The notes: generated by a model from the letters alone, not told the origin. Numbered from the stretch's first letter, positions 1 to 12,900 are shown. The stretch: 64,000 nucleotides of DNA from Ypsolopha sequella (GCA_934047225.1 OW203986.1:11411221-11475220); one strand, 5' to 3'. Translations and numbers: made by a program.

Positions 1-310
1 AAATCCCATCCTATATACTACATAGTAATAGGTTACATAAATAAATACATGCCTGCCTCGGCCCATTCGAGTAGTCTTGCTAAGAAGAACGGGCAAGAAA
101 CTTGGCAAGACCATGTCTTTTTTTCAACATAAACTTATACTATACATCAAATTACTTATATCTACTTTAACCAAGGGATAAGAAAATACAAGACAGCAGG
201 AATTCAGGTTAATGAAAAAAGAAAAACATATATATCTTTGCCTACCTGTCTCATATTATAGTCTATTTCCTTTTACAGTCTGTAATTAATTAATGTTAAC
301 TCTTTAGAGG
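1..310 (+). repeat. Interspersed repeat family A, truncated copy in ADRM1 intron
   Basis: This segment shares recognisable sequence with 13560-14090 and 17119-17930: a 'GCCCATTCGA...AGTCTTGC' block, then 'GGGCAAGAAACTT.GCAAGA', a T-rich stretch followed by CATAAA, and 'ACCTGTCTCAT' near the end. The copy starts before the window. No open reading frame is associated with it. It lies in the intron upstream of the penultimate ADRM1 exon. It could be a SINE or the 3' part of a LINE; I cannot tell which. Confidence 0.6.
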
Positions 311-641
311 GATCAAAAGTTTAGATATTATACAAATTAATTAAATTATTACCTACTATCACCACAATCAGTATCACTATAACACCATGCTTCACCATCA
401 TCCAAATATTCATTTATTTTATAATATGCCATTTTCAGTAGGCCCTGCTTAATATACTGTTTAAACTTATTCTCTGACAAAGTAAGGACCTCTTTTGGAA
501 GTTTATTGTAAGTTTATTGTAAAACCTGTATTTATCGAGATATACATGCTCTTCTCTTTCAGATGACTTTGATTTCGCCTTTCTATATGACCAAGCAGTC
601 CTTTTCCTATTCAAGTCACGACATTTTGTTTCCAATTGTAG

Positions 642-901
642 GCGGAAACGGGCAACAGGGTCAAATCTTCCTCTCGGATCTGCAGCGCTACTTCTCCGGT
701 CTGGGCACCGCGCCGCCCGGCGCCACCGGCGGGGACGGCGCGAGAGTAGATCGGGAGCTGCCGCAAGCTCTGTCCGGCCCCGAAGTGGTCGCGACGGCCA
801 CCGACCCACCGAACGCCGAGCGGCTGACCCAGCACCTGCCCGCCTCAGGCGCCGCCTCGGACGATGTAAGGACCACACTGCTCTCACCGCAGTTCGCTCA
901 G
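642..901 (+). CDS. ADRM1: ADRM1/Rpn13 proteasomal ubiquitin receptor, penultimate coding exon
   Basis: This exon encodes the first half of the C-terminal DEUBAD domain of ADRM1 (Rpn13), the 19S proteasome subunit that receives ubiquitinated substrates and recruits and activates the deubiquitinase UCHL5/Uch37. The acceptor AG is at 640-641 and the donor GT at 902-903. The first two bases finish a codon begun in an exon outside the window, and the exon ends on a complete codon. Recognisable residues are the Gln- and Gly-containing linker, then 'VDRELPQALSGPEV', 'ERLTQHLP' and 'TLLSPQFAQ', matching the family's 'LTSPQFQQA' helix. The N-terminal Pru domain, which binds ubiquitin and Rpn2, must lie upstream of the window. 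The identification rests on remembered family sequence and on perfect phase joining to the exon at 3762. Confidence 0.88.
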
Positions 902-1786
902 GTGAACCTTTATGTATTGCGCACCCGCTACCCACTACTGCCGAGATGGCTTATCTCTTCACTGCGTCTTCTTTTGCAAGCACGTTTTCTTGCGAACTGG
1001 TTTGATGCTTGCACTCTTGTTGATTTTTGTTGTTTTCTGCTAACGATAATAACGGTTTCATTTTCTTATTTTTGCGTTTTTGCTGAAGGACATTACTGCA
1101 ACAACTATTAAACTCATTGTTGCTTTGTTGGTTTGCATGCAAATTTGTTTGTTGTACATATAAAATAATAACTAATAATTTTCATCACTTGTTTTTAATT
1201 CATGTGTATTTGGGTACTTACCGTATACGTGCTTGATTTTTATTAATCTTAATTTTTCTATTGCTATAGTTATATTTGCAACATTTTGTTTTATTTTTGT
1301 TATTTGTACCTTTAGAGCTACTATAGTTTTATGCTGTCCGTACTTTGTTTTTGATATATTTTGTTTTTAACAACGATAAACATGAGCTCATTTGTTGCTA
1401 ATTTACAACAAATTCGCGAAAATACCAAAGATATTTTTTGAGTCAAGTCTTTGAAAGTGAAGCTCAGAAAAGATTCGCTCGTATGGTTTATCGTTCAAGT
1501 ATGTAGTGGAACTTGCGTAACTATTTATTCACGTAGTTTTCTTTTATCGCTTTTGTTTTTTAACCATCTACATACCCGGCTATAATTATTTGTTCCATCT
1601 TGCAATCGTTTACATTTGGCTAGTAATGTACATATTACTTTTTAACCTTTGCACTTGAATCCCTACTCCACCCGTGTAAACTAGGCTTATCTGACACAAA
1701 TAGATTGTAGGTGGACGTTCGACCGAATTTTTAAAATTTTTTAATTTATGTACTTTTCTTACTTGCATTACACTTACTGCCATATA

Positions 1787-2048
1787 CAGGGTGTAACAGA
1801 AAGGTGTAACCATATTTGAAGAGCTCATTCAGTCAACGGTTTAGAACAACTTTTACTATGGAACAAAACCTGTATATCGAAAATAAAATTACTCGCTTCA
1901 TAGGAAAATGCAATGCCGCTCGGCCGAAATGTATGGAAGGGCAGATTTTTTTTTGAGATTTCATATTTGGCTCCATAGTAAAAGGTGTTCTATACCATTG
2001 ACTGAATAAGCTCTTAAAATATGGTTACACCTTTCTGTTACACGTTGT
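1787..2048. mobile_element. TIR element (MITE) in ADRM1 intron
   Basis: About 75 bp at each end form an imperfect inverted repeat. The left end reads CAGGGTGTAACAGAAAGGTG and the right end is its near reverse complement, ending TTACACGTTG. TA dinucleotides flank both ends, which suggests a Tc1/mariner-type MITE. The centre has no coding capacity. Confidence 0.75.
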
Positions 2049-2774
2049 ATAGGTATACACGGGCAAATATGTAAAGTAAAATATTGGTTGGAAATATGTT
2101 TTCGTTCCATATTGACACAATCCTATTTTACACAATTTCAATATGCCACAATCCTGTTTGGACACAATTTTAAAATAACACATTTGAGGGGCGTAGCGTT
2201 TAATTTGCTTACATTACATACCGGGGCAAATAGATGTCTAACATTATATTAAAGCACATGCTGTATACTGATCACACCGAAAAACTTTTCTAAAGAAGAA
2301 GTTTGGTTAGTAGGGTATATAGGTATGGTTCGATTATCTGTCTCTAGATACTAATTTAACAAATCTTCGACTATATTAATTTATGTTATATTATGTGCTT
2401 ACTAAACGTTTGTGTGCATGCATTTTTATGTCCTTTTTATGCATTTTTAGTGGTAAACTTGTGCTTTCAGCAGGTGGGTACATATCATTATTATGTTAAG
2501 TAATTCATTATACATATCCATGAAAGTTAGATTTCAGTTCGACAGTTTCTCGGTACGAATATGAAGGATCAAGATTTTCCCAAATCGCGCTTAAATGAAC
2601 AATGTCGAGCTCTAAGATTTTTTTTCTATAAACCATCTTGTAAAGAATTTTTCTGATTGCTAGAATTTGGTTCGATAATCGTGAATCAAAACGAAAAGTT
2701 AAGTTAATGGTCGCGGTTGCTAATTCTATTCGGCAGATGATCATCTATTCCCAGTCGCCCCCGTAGGATTGCCC

Positions 2775-2825
2775 CCAGGTGGCAATCGGGAATAAAATTT
2801 GCACCAATTCCCAGTTGCCACCTGG
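2775..2825. repeat. Short palindrome around GGTGGCAAT
   Basis: CCAGGTGGCAATCGGGAATA at 2775-2794 is an imperfect reverse complement of AATTCCCAGTTGCCACCTGG at 2806-2825, so the segment could fold into a stem with an 11-base loop. Related 'TTCCCAGTCGCCCCC' words surround it. It is probably a fragment of a repeat; the role is unknown. Confidence 0.5.
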
Positions 2826-3360
2826 CGGTGACTGGGAACCTATTGCCCCCCCATCCAAGTCGCTGTACATTGCGGCGTGGATCGCCAACCCCCACCTCAT
2901 AATATTATTAGGGACAAACAAACAATATTTTGTTTATAGTGATTGCTTTAATCACTTATTATTATTAATCATAAAAACCTGGTGTAAATTCGTATCACAG
3001 ATAATCAAGTATGTTTTTTTATAATAACCTAATTTGATAAAATAAAATGAGATACAATTATTATAAAATATCACAATAGAGTCTAAGAAACAAGCTGATA
3101 AAGGCAATATACATTTATATAATTTGGATTTTCATTCCTAAAAATATGCATAAATGTTAGTACTGAAAATTGAGTTTCCTTCAAATTCTCTATAGAAAAC
3201 GGCGATTTCATATGTAAAGACCCAATAGCTTAATTAATTTGAACAAAAATTACAAAAAAGGTCGAACATAGACTACTTTGACTGCCTCCATTTATTTATG
3301 ATCAATGATATGCCAGGGCAAGAAAAAAAAATTACGGAATACTTACTCCCTGAAAAATAA

Positions 3361-3510
3361 TTTAATTGTTTTTTTAAAATCCAATATTCGGTTTTGGGTC
3401 AACATTCAACACAAAATATCCAAATTTCACGTCTGTGACATACGGACGGACAGACAGCAGAGTGACATTAATAGGGCTCCGTTTTGCCCTTTGGGTACGA
3501 AACCCTAAAA
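3361..3510 (+). repeat. Common lepidopteran repeat ending in GGGTACGAAACCC
   Basis: The segment ends 'GGGCTCCGTTTTGCCCTTTG' followed by 'GGTACGAAACCCTAAAAA', a tail I recognise as widespread in moth and butterfly genomes. A related piece with GGGTTCCGT and ACGGAACCC is at 12177-12215. The class (SINE or 3' tail of a LINE) is not decidable here. Confidence 0.5.
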
Positions 3511-3761
3511 ATGTAAAATTATTTTTGAAGTCAAAGAATGTGACTGATAAATATATCTCTCTAAATTTTTATTTAACCTTGTTTTATCTAATTCTAATCA
3601 TTTAAAAAGACAAAAAGTCAATATTTAATATTTATTTACAAAGACTTTGGGAGGGATACCACTGCACAAAACTGATCCTTCATATCAGTAATACCGAGAA
3701 AGTATCAATCGCGCCTCGTAACAACAAAACGCTAAAGAATTGAATTTCCAAATTGTTTCAG

Positions 3762-4019
3762 GCCGCATCTCTGTTCTCGTCAGCCTTAACATCGGGTCAG
3801 ATGGGCCCTATAATATCGCAGTTCGGACTTGGCCCCGAAGTAGCGTCAGCGGCGAGCAGCGGTGATGTGCAAGCGTTCTTTAAGGCTCTGGAGAGTGTCT
3901 CCAACGCTAGCGACAGCGACAAATCCGCTGAAGCCAATAAGAAAGATGATAAAAAGGACGACAAGAATCAAGACGATAAAAAAGACAAAGATGGAGACTC
4001 CGACATGGCTCTCGATTAG
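3762..4019 (+). CDS. ADRM1: ADRM1/Rpn13 last coding exon
   Basis: The acceptor is TTGTTTCAG, with AG at 3760-3761. The frame continues in phase 0 from the exon ending at 901 and stops at TAG 4017-4019. The encoded segment completes the DEUBAD domain: '[20 protein letters not shown]' corresponds to the family's ALASGQLGPLMCQFGL block, and '[12 protein letters not shown]' to GDVEAFAKAM. A Lys/Asp-rich low-complexity tail follows, ending DMALD, close to the DMSLD ending of other ADRM1 proteins. DEUBAD binds the ULD tail of UCHL5. The intron between the two exons is 2,860 bp and has been invaded by repeats. Confidence 0.92.
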   Translation, partial: AASLFSSALTSGQMGPIISQFGLGPEVASAASSGDVQAFFKALESVSNASDSDKSAEANKKDDKKDDKNQDDKKDKDGDSDMALD

Positions 4020-4038
4020 AGTTAATACCGAGTGGTCA

Positions 4039-4122
4039 ATAAAACATTCATAGAGATTGATGTTGCGTTGCGTGGTTTTCGTTTTAAATTCATAATTTGT
4101 ATTTTATTACGATATCAATAAA
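4039..4122 (+). terminator. ADRM1 polyadenylation signals
   Basis: AATAAA occurs at 4039-4044, 20 bases after the stop codon, and again at 4117-4122 followed by a T-rich stretch. The second is the more usual context. This gives a very short 3' UTR. The sites are motif-based only. Confidence 0.6.
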
Positions 4123-4565
4123 ATGTGTGACTAATTAGTTTGTTATTGTTTTTCCTTAATCCTTTTAAACTATCAATGAACTAATAGAGGTATATCATTT
4201 ATGTATGAAACCATAATATGAAGGGTACAGGGCAAAACATGGAATATCACAGAAATAAAACTTTTCAGAAATACTATTTTAATTTATTTGACAGGGACAT
4301 TTATTATTTTAAAGATGGACATTCCTTGTTTGGTTCCTTCCCAGTTTTGAACCTCCTAGGAAATGTCCTCATTTGTTGTGGAGGGCTCTCACAGTTTTTG
4401 CGCGTTTTTTGTATTGCAGATAAAAATACGCAGGAAAATCGAAGTGTTATATTTTACTTGATCTTCAATTTTATTCTTTATTCTTTGTTGTACACACATA
4501 CAGAAACAGGGATACATATAATATTTACATTTAAACAATGGATTTCTTCCAGCAAAACCAACAGG

Positions 4566-6721
4566 AAAAAAAAAAACAAAAATTAATAATAATTTAAACG
4601 AGTAATCATACAAGTGCACAAGGAGATTGATGCAAAATTTTCTGTTTTGCTCCTATACCCTTAATACTAGGTTAACACGAGAATTAAGGCAATATACGAA
4701 TGAACGGTTTTTAAACAATATACTCTTATCCGAACGTTAATTCACAATTTAACGTCTTGCGTGACGCTCAAACAAGATCTTTACGTAGTTGAACAACTGT
4801 TGCGTAGTACAGTGAGGGTGGGTGGGGGTGGGGTAGGAGAAGGGGGAATGCTGGAAATGGGGTAAAGTTCCCCGAATTAAACATTGAATATCTATATATA
4901 GACACTTACGCTGAAATGTTACTTTTATTGACCTAAGTATACGCTTATTGCGCACCATGTACTAAACTAAACCTTAGCAACTAATGATCAATACAAAATA
5001 TATACGACAAGCCATTAACACCGATTAGCTATTCATTTAAAAAGTGTGTAGGTATCTACTTGCATATGATGATTTCAAAATCTCATATCTGTCTACCAGC
5101 TAGCAAGTTAGCAGATTTATGCATACGTAACGTAAATTCTCCATAATTACAATACGTTTTGTGTTGTAATACTGCTTTCGTCGTTGGAAATGCGACTCAG
5201 TGGCCACAGTGTAGAGTTCAAAACAGCTTGTTGAGGTATGGACGCAGTCTTCTCACTCACAGGTCGCTACGTCATCGTTACGCGCAAGGGAGACAACACA
5301 ATCATAGACTGAGTCAACAGAAGGTATAGGGTTGTTCCACATATCGCCCTCTATAAACTGTTTAAGCAGTTATACAGTTATATATATAGTTACAAAATCC
5401 ATATTAATTGATAGAAATATTTGTTTTTGTATTCTTTTTGTACTGGGTTTGAAAAGATAGTAGCTTATACATATTTCCTGGAACTATGTATCTTACTGAC
5501 CATTTTAAAGTTTTTTTTTTCAAAGAAACATTACGCACTGCGACAGTATTATATGCAGTCACTTCTAAAGAATGTTAGTGTGTTTGTCCGTTATTTTTAC
5601 AGTAGAACATGAATGAATGAATAAACACCTATTTGCACAAAAAACGAGATATTTACAAAATACAAAAAAGAAAAACAGAAGGCAAAGGCGGACTTATTCA
5701 TACACCGTGAGTCCCTCTGACACTCTCATAACCGTACTGATATACATACACACCCAAACTCTCCTTACAAAATAACCCATTCTTGTAATTTTGTCCTCTT
5801 TCCTAGTTGTTACTATTAAACGACAGTGCCAAATTATTTACTTACGTACAATGTGATGAACGTTGGAATGTCCCACTGTTTCCTAAGATACAGGGTTTTT
5901 TAAGCCTTACGTTAGGAAGCAGAAGCTTCGCTGAATAATTGTTTTTTTTTTCATGTATGTAAGTCCTAAAATATTTTGTTTCTCGTGTTTTATACGGATT
6001 TTAACAAACTAATATTTATTTTATGTTTAATAAATTTCTTCCAGTAAACCGTGGGGAAAACATGAATACACTTTTAATTGGTGCGAGTGCATAAATACTG
6101 ACTTGTTTTAAACTTATAATTTAAATAAAAATATAATTACACATGTCCCCATGTACTGCATTAAGGTGAAACATCTTGGAATAATTGTAGATGAAAGGCT
6201 AACCTGGGGTCCACAACTTGATGAGGTTAGCCGCGAAATGTTTGCTTCCGCCTTCTCTCTTAAAATACTCCGAAACTTTCTGCCAACTGTGACCAAGGTT
6301 TGCGCTTGCAAATTCACTTCTGCTCCCTATTCTAGATTACGCTGACTGTTGTTACCTAGACCTCACCGAGGAGCAACTTAATAAACTCGAGCGTCTTCAA
6401 AACTTTTCTATTAGGTTCATATTTGGATTACTCAATTATGACCATATCTCACAATTTCGTTCTCAGCTTGAGTGGCTCCCTATCCGTCTTCGTCGCAATT
6501 CTCATATTCTTTTTCTTCTATACTCTGTTTTATTTATATCCCTCTTATTTAAAAGACCGCTTTGTGTTTCTTCATACTAAAAACAGCCATAATCTGAGGT
6601 CATCTGCAAATCTTCGCTTAGCAGTGCCAGTTCCTTCAACGTGTTTTTATGGGAACTCCTTTACTGTTGAAGCTGTAAATCTGTGGAATGCCCTTCCTCT
6701 CACTATAAGACGAGCTTCATC
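4566..6721. repeat. Tandem direct duplication, copy 1 (2,156 bp)
   Basis: This block is repeated head to tail at 6722-8877 with a constant offset of 2,156 bp. I saw no differences on reading, including matching homopolymer lengths (11 A, 10 T and 10 T). It begins with an 11-A run. Its last roughly 570 bases are part of a CR1-like LINE that is cut off at the junction after CGAGCTTCATC. The rest holds no gene I recognise. Confidence 0.95.
6151..6721 (+). pseudogene. CR1-like LINE reverse transcriptase fragment, truncated by the duplication
   Basis: This fragment encodes the same C-terminal reverse-transcriptase residues as the copy at 8307 ('KHLGIIVDERLTW', 'LRNFLP', 'AVNLWNALPLTIR'). It is split by frameshifts and ends abruptly at the duplication junction. 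It is inactive. Confidence 0.85.
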
Positions 6722-8877
6722 AAAAAAAAAAACAAAAATTAATAATAATTTAAACGAGTAATCATACAAGTGCACAAGGAGATTGATGCAAAATTTTCTG
6801 TTTTGCTCCTATACCCTTAATACTAGGTTAACACGAGAATTAAGGCAATATACGAATGAACGGTTTTTAAACAATATACTCTTATCCGAACGTTAATTCA
6901 CAATTTAACGTCTTGCGTGACGCTCAAACAAGATCTTTACGTAGTTGAACAACTGTTGCGTAGTACAGTGAGGGTGGGTGGGGGTGGGGTAGGAGAAGGG
7001 GGAATGCTGGAAATGGGGTAAAGTTCCCCGAATTAAACATTGAATATCTATATATAGACACTTACGCTGAAATGTTACTTTTATTGACCTAAGTATACGC
7101 TTATTGCGCACCATGTACTAAACTAAACCTTAGCAACTAATGATCAATACAAAATATATACGACAAGCCATTAACACCGATTAGCTATTCATTTAAAAAG
7201 TGTGTAGGTATCTACTTGCATATGATGATTTCAAAATCTCATATCTGTCTACCAGCTAGCAAGTTAGCAGATTTATGCATACGTAACGTAAATTCTCCAT
7301 AATTACAATACGTTTTGTGTTGTAATACTGCTTTCGTCGTTGGAAATGCGACTCAGTGGCCACAGTGTAGAGTTCAAAACAGCTTGTTGAGGTATGGACG
7401 CAGTCTTCTCACTCACAGGTCGCTACGTCATCGTTACGCGCAAGGGAGACAACACAATCATAGACTGAGTCAACAGAAGGTATAGGGTTGTTCCACATAT
7501 CGCCCTCTATAAACTGTTTAAGCAGTTATACAGTTATATATATAGTTACAAAATCCATATTAATTGATAGAAATATTTGTTTTTGTATTCTTTTTGTACT
7601 GGGTTTGAAAAGATAGTAGCTTATACATATTTCCTGGAACTATGTATCTTACTGACCATTTTAAAGTTTTTTTTTTCAAAGAAACATTACGCACTGCGAC
7701 AGTATTATATGCAGTCACTTCTAAAGAATGTTAGTGTGTTTGTCCGTTATTTTTACAGTAGAACATGAATGAATGAATAAACACCTATTTGCACAAAAAA
7801 CGAGATATTTACAAAATACAAAAAAGAAAAACAGAAGGCAAAGGCGGACTTATTCATACACCGTGAGTCCCTCTGACACTCTCATAACCGTACTGATATA
7901 CATACACACCCAAACTCTCCTTACAAAATAACCCATTCTTGTAATTTTGTCCTCTTTCCTAGTTGTTACTATTAAACGACAGTGCCAAATTATTTACTTA
8001 CGTACAATGTGATGAACGTTGGAATGTCCCACTGTTTCCTAAGATACAGGGTTTTTTAAGCCTTACGTTAGGAAGCAGAAGCTTCGCTGAATAATTGTTT
8101 TTTTTTTCATGTATGTAAGTCCTAAAATATTTTGTTTCTCGTGTTTTATACGGATTTTAACAAACTAATATTTATTTTATGTTTAATAAATTTCTTCCAG
8201 TAAACCGTGGGGAAAACATGAATACACTTTTAATTGGTGCGAGTGCATAAATACTGACTTGTTTTAAACTTATAATTTAAATAAAAATATAATTACACAT
8301 GTCCCCATGTACTGCATTAAGGTGAAACATCTTGGAATAATTGTAGATGAAAGGCTAACCTGGGGTCCACAACTTGATGAGGTTAGCCGCGAAATGTTTG
8401 CTTCCGCCTTCTCTCTTAAAATACTCCGAAACTTTCTGCCAACTGTGACCAAGGTTTGCGCTTGCAAATTCACTTCTGCTCCCTATTCTAGATTACGCTG
8501 ACTGTTGTTACCTAGACCTCACCGAGGAGCAACTTAATAAACTCGAGCGTCTTCAAAACTTTTCTATTAGGTTCATATTTGGATTACTCAATTATGACCA
8601 TATCTCACAATTTCGTTCTCAGCTTGAGTGGCTCCCTATCCGTCTTCGTCGCAATTCTCATATTCTTTTTCTTCTATACTCTGTTTTATTTATATCCCTC
8701 TTATTTAAAAGACCGCTTTGTGTTTCTTCATACTAAAAACAGCCATAATCTGAGGTCATCTGCAAATCTTCGCTTAGCAGTGCCAGTTCCTTCAACGTGT
8801 TTTTATGGGAACTCCTTTACTGTTGAAGCTGTAAATCTGTGGAATGCCCTTCCTCTCACTATAAGACGAGCTTCATC
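6722..8877. repeat. Tandem direct duplication, copy 2
   Basis: This is the second copy of the 2,156-bp unit. Here the LINE sequence runs on past the unit boundary with 'ATTACAGTCATTTAAAAC', so copy 2 keeps the original right-hand junction and copy 1 keeps the original left-hand junction. That is the expected signature of a simple tandem duplication, or of an assembly error, with only about 1 bp of shared sequence at the breakpoint. Confidence 0.95.
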
Positions 8878-9266
8878 ATTACAGTCATTTAAAACATCGG
8901 TTAAACAGCATTATTTTTCTTTTTGATCTTAAATTTGTATTTATTTCTATTTGTTTATATAGTAATACATATTGATTTATATAAATTATATAATTTGGTT
9001 ATATATCATTTATATACGTATTTTTTATTTTTATGTACATGTATATAGTTTATTTATTTAATTTATCAATATGTTTTAAAGTGTGTAATTTATTCTGTGC
9101 GCCGCCTATAGACATTTCTTTTTTAGGAGTTCCTCCATCTAAGGGTTGTCTGGAAGAGATCGCTTTTAGTGATAAGACCGTCAATTGTACCCTACTACTT
9201 ATTATAAAACTGTTTCCTTATTTTTGTTTTTTGGTGTGCAATAAAGAATATTGAATTGAATTGAAT
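8307..9266 (+). mobile_element. 5'-truncated CR1-like non-LTR retrotransposon, 3' end
   Basis: This is the 3' end of a LINE. Reverse-transcriptase C-terminal motifs appear in more than one frame: 'VKHLGIIVDERLTWGPQL', then in another frame 'ILDYADCCYLDLTEEQLNKL' and 'LEWLPIRLRRNSHIL', then 'NLWNALPLTIRRASS' followed by 'LQSFKTSVKQHYFSF' and a stop. The frame changes show that it is dead. A 3' UTR follows with AATAAA at 9240-9245 and an (ATTGA)n tail at 9250-9266. Short tandem repeats in place of poly(A) are typical of the CR1 clade. The element is truncated at its 5' end, near 8300. Confidence 0.85.
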
Positions 9267-9924
9267 ACACAAGTACATACATACATACGAACAAAGTAGT
9301 AGCTTAGTCAATTAGTTTTTCAAGAGGGGAGAGGTAATAATTTTTAATGTTAGTCTATTTAATTAGACACTTTATATTAGGGCCAACTTCAAAGTAGGAT
9401 TATTGTTATAGAGAACCGATTAGTTCGGCTCAATTGACAAAATAACATCTTCATGCATTGCGATTCTGAGATACCAAATTAATCATCAATAGATACCTTC
9501 ATTTCTATCATCAGTTCCATTTTGAAATAACTATTAAATATGATAGGTTATAAAACTGTTATAGCAGGTAATGCGACATCACTAGTGCGCTGTTTGGCTC
9601 GTACATTCGTTACGTTACGACAAAGTCCACAATAAATGTTAATCAACGCACTGCGCGCCCCTCGGCCGTACATGTTTAACACTGTCGAGTGAATGTCTAC
9701 CTAATACAATTATTTTTGTACCGATACAAATGTTTTTTCTGTATCTTCAGTTCCGGATTTTTATTACGTTATGAAAATTCGGGAAACGCGTTGTGTTATC
9801 GATGTAAACAAATGTTGGTGTGATTGGTGTATACGGTGCAGGTTTCGCAAGATGTATGAGTAACCAATGACCGCATCGCAGGGCATCCCTGCGCAACGGA
9901 GAGCGGCGCGGGGCGCGGGGGACC
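9267..9924 (+). promoter_or_regulatory. Upstream region and presumed 5' UTR of schnurri
   Basis: No gene is visible here before the proposed schnurri start codon. GC content rises sharply from about 9865, ending in a GC-rich run that leads into GACCATGG, a strong initiation context. This is where the main transcription start would be expected, but no clear TATA box or initiator can be defended. Confidence 0.35.
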
Positions 9925-9967
9925 ATGGCTCGCCGGAGAGGAATTACCAACAATCTCCACAACGCGA
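9925..9967 (+). CDS. shn: schnurri coding exon 1 (proposed start)
   Basis: GACCATGG gives a strong start context. The exon encodes 14 residues beginning [10 protein letters not shown] and ends one base into a codon at a good donor, GTGAGT (968-973 of the 9 kb block). The leftover A joins AT of exon 2 to make an Asn codon. The exon is tiny and GC-rich around the start. An alternative is that translation starts elsewhere and this exon is not used. Confidence 0.65.
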
Positions 9968-12900
9968 GTGAGTACACTAATACTTACTACTCTATGTTTT
10001 ATTGTCATATTCACTGATAAAACATTATGTTTAATTGGTGGTGTAGTATTAATTGCTCTTACATTGCTATTTCATAAAGTGAACGAAATGGAGTATCGAA
10101 TAATAATAGGCTCGTACAAATACTTTTGATGAGATTTCACATTTTCTTCAATAAATACATTAAATACAAACATATCAAAACTAATATTTAGAATGCAAAT
10201 TGTGTATAGAATAGAGGCAGTAGAGCAGAGCAAGCGAAAGATGACCAAAATCGGACCTGTTGAATAACAGAAAGAGAGAGAGAATGCATGACTAGAGGAA
10301 TTCGTATGAACGATAAACCGGATTAGACTAGAAAACCTACACTATTTCAAAATGGTTCTGCAATGTTTTCATTTGCCATAATCAGTTTATGATTGTTATT
10401 TATTGAATTGTGTACCTATTTCAATTCAATTAAAGAAGCCAATTTTAATTTTGAACATCAAATGTTGTTGCAAAGTCCAAATAAGATTCCAAAATGGATT
10501 AAGGTTCCAAAAATAATAACGCAACTAATTATAACTCTGAGCTTTTTCCGTTCACCGCGCATATTTTGACGTCATACTGTGCAACTCATTTCGATTGGTA
10601 ATAATAGACTGCAATCAATAGTAGGCAGTTCTCGGCTCAGGCAGTTGGAAAGGTTGGTGTATTAGGCTAGGTGTGGTGTATCGCGCGCGGTGACCTCGAG
10701 AGCAGCGCGCGGGGCGCGGGGCGCTGGGGAATCCTTCTGGCGCCAGACCGGCATCGGCGTCTGCCCGCGCCCCACTACACCGCGCGCGCCCCGTGGGCAC
10801 CCACTCGAAATAGATGCACGGTGATTTACGCCTCGGGCATATGAATAAATATGTTGCCTGCCTGCCTCGGGCCGCCCGCAACATTGGCACGTCCGCCTGC
10901 CCCCGCCCGACCGCCACGGAGCGCCCGGCCACCTTACCCGCGAGCGAGCACAACAGCCCGAGTTTCGTCTAAGCAACAAAACATTTTAGAGAGTGACTAA
11001 CGTCCGAGTCGGTGATATCACGCTCGATGTATGATTGACAATCTAAAAAATGTCTATGTACATATTTGTTGATACGACGTAATCGAATCTGCAGATCTCT
11101 TGTACTTACTTCATTTTTCGTTTACTTATAATTTGATGCGTTACTACCACCTGCGAAGGGCAGATGTTCTGTTGAATCTCATTTGCAATAAGGATGAAGA
11201 ACAGTAATCTGTAATCTGTAAACCCCATTCAAGTGAGACGGTGTCAGTCAGTGTGGTCACATCACATCGAATCGCTGCGTTGGCGGTCCAAGGAGTGCAC
11301 AAAAAGAGCCGTCCTGACCGGTCCCGCAGGTTCCTGACCAACTAACTGCCAGTTGCCACATACACAAGCCCGTCACCTCCCATTCATCGTGGCTTCTGTC
11401 TCCGTATAATTGTACAGTACATTCGCTGAGCACTGAATCGATCGTTTTGTTCAATTTCCTGATGAAATTCTCTTCTAGTCGAATAACTTTGTGCCTATTG
11501 TTGCCTACAAAATAGGTAAATGCATTCATGTATAATTAATTTCTGCGAAATCGACTATTTTCCGCCCATATTCATTTAAATGTTCGATCATTTAAAAAGT
11601 TTTTACGTTCAGGCCCAGGCAGATGTTTGTTAACCCGCAAATAACTACAAGGTTATACTTGGTCGCTTACAATCAACCCGCGCGGCAGGTGCATTCTGTT
11701 CCCCTTTTGCTCTTACTGGCTTTATAATTTCTGCAGGTTACGAGACGCTGCACTTTATAAACGAATCGACTTTGCCTATAGCAGGTTTATAATATTCTGT
11801 ATTGCTTAATTAACTTACTTAGGTATAATTAATTTAATAAATCAATGAAATTTACTTAACCAATAATAATAATAAAATAGATATACATTTTTGTGTGAAG
11901 TTTATTTATCGTCCACCTATCACAAGAAAATTCGTGATAGGTGGGAAAGTACATCGTCTGATTATGTAAGTGTCACAAATGTCATCGGGAACAATGGCGG
12001 CTGACCCTTATTGAATTTTATTACTGTCAGCCCCGTTGCGACGACTGACACGGGAGAACACTTCCTGACCAAACTCAATAAAGTAGGGATGACGATTCAA
12101 TCGTTATGTATGATGTTCCCTAATTACTATGACAATTTTATTATATTCAACTGTAAAAGTAATTATTTACATTTTTAGGGTTCCGTATCTCAAAATAAAA
12201 AACGGAACCCTTATAAGATCACATTGTTGTCAAGACCCTTTTTGCTCGGGGCCCCGTATTAGATAGAAAGAAAGAAGAAGAAGAAAGAAAAGAGCTTTAT
12301 TTCAGACACCACAGAAAACAAAACAAAAAAGAAAACAAATTAAAAACGAAATAGCCATATTCTGTGGTTATGAAAAAGGAGTCCAGCTCAGCTTAATGCC
12401 ACAGCCGAAGCCACAGCGCTGGTATTCTGCTGGATCCTACTAAAATTAAAACTAATAACTATAACATAATAATATCAAACTTAAAATAAAATAAAATAAA
12501 AAGCGTAAAGCATAAAATACATAAAAATGATAAGAAAAATAAATAAATTGTAGTTGTTTAATAAGTAAATATGTAAATCTGAAATAAATAAACTAATAAT
12601 AGCAAAAATACTTTTTCAATGCATGTGCTCGTAAAGGCCCACTTTTTATGCATCAAAACCGAACAAAAAGTCGATTATTTTGCCCTAGGGCTTTATTATT
12701 ACTATTTTTTTTAATTTGTTTACAATGGTTGGCTAACCTGCAGCCTTTCCCGTGTACCATAGACGTTATACTTTTTTTTTCCACTGTTTAACGGCTCTGG
12801 ATACAGTCCTTATTATTTAGCCAATTATAATTTAAAGTTCACAAGATTATATTTGTTTTCATTTCCTCACACTATGCATTGAAAAATGTAGTATGATACA

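Noticed and set aside
435..935. 166-codon open frame on the - strand
   Set aside because: It is antisense to the ADRM1 exon and very Arg-rich, as expected of a shadow of GC-rich coding DNA.
10615..10979. Open frames of 105-112 codons on the - strand
   Set aside because: They fall in the CpG-rich islet, have Arg/Pro/Cys-rich composition, no motif and no splice logic; GC-rich DNA lacks stop codons by chance.
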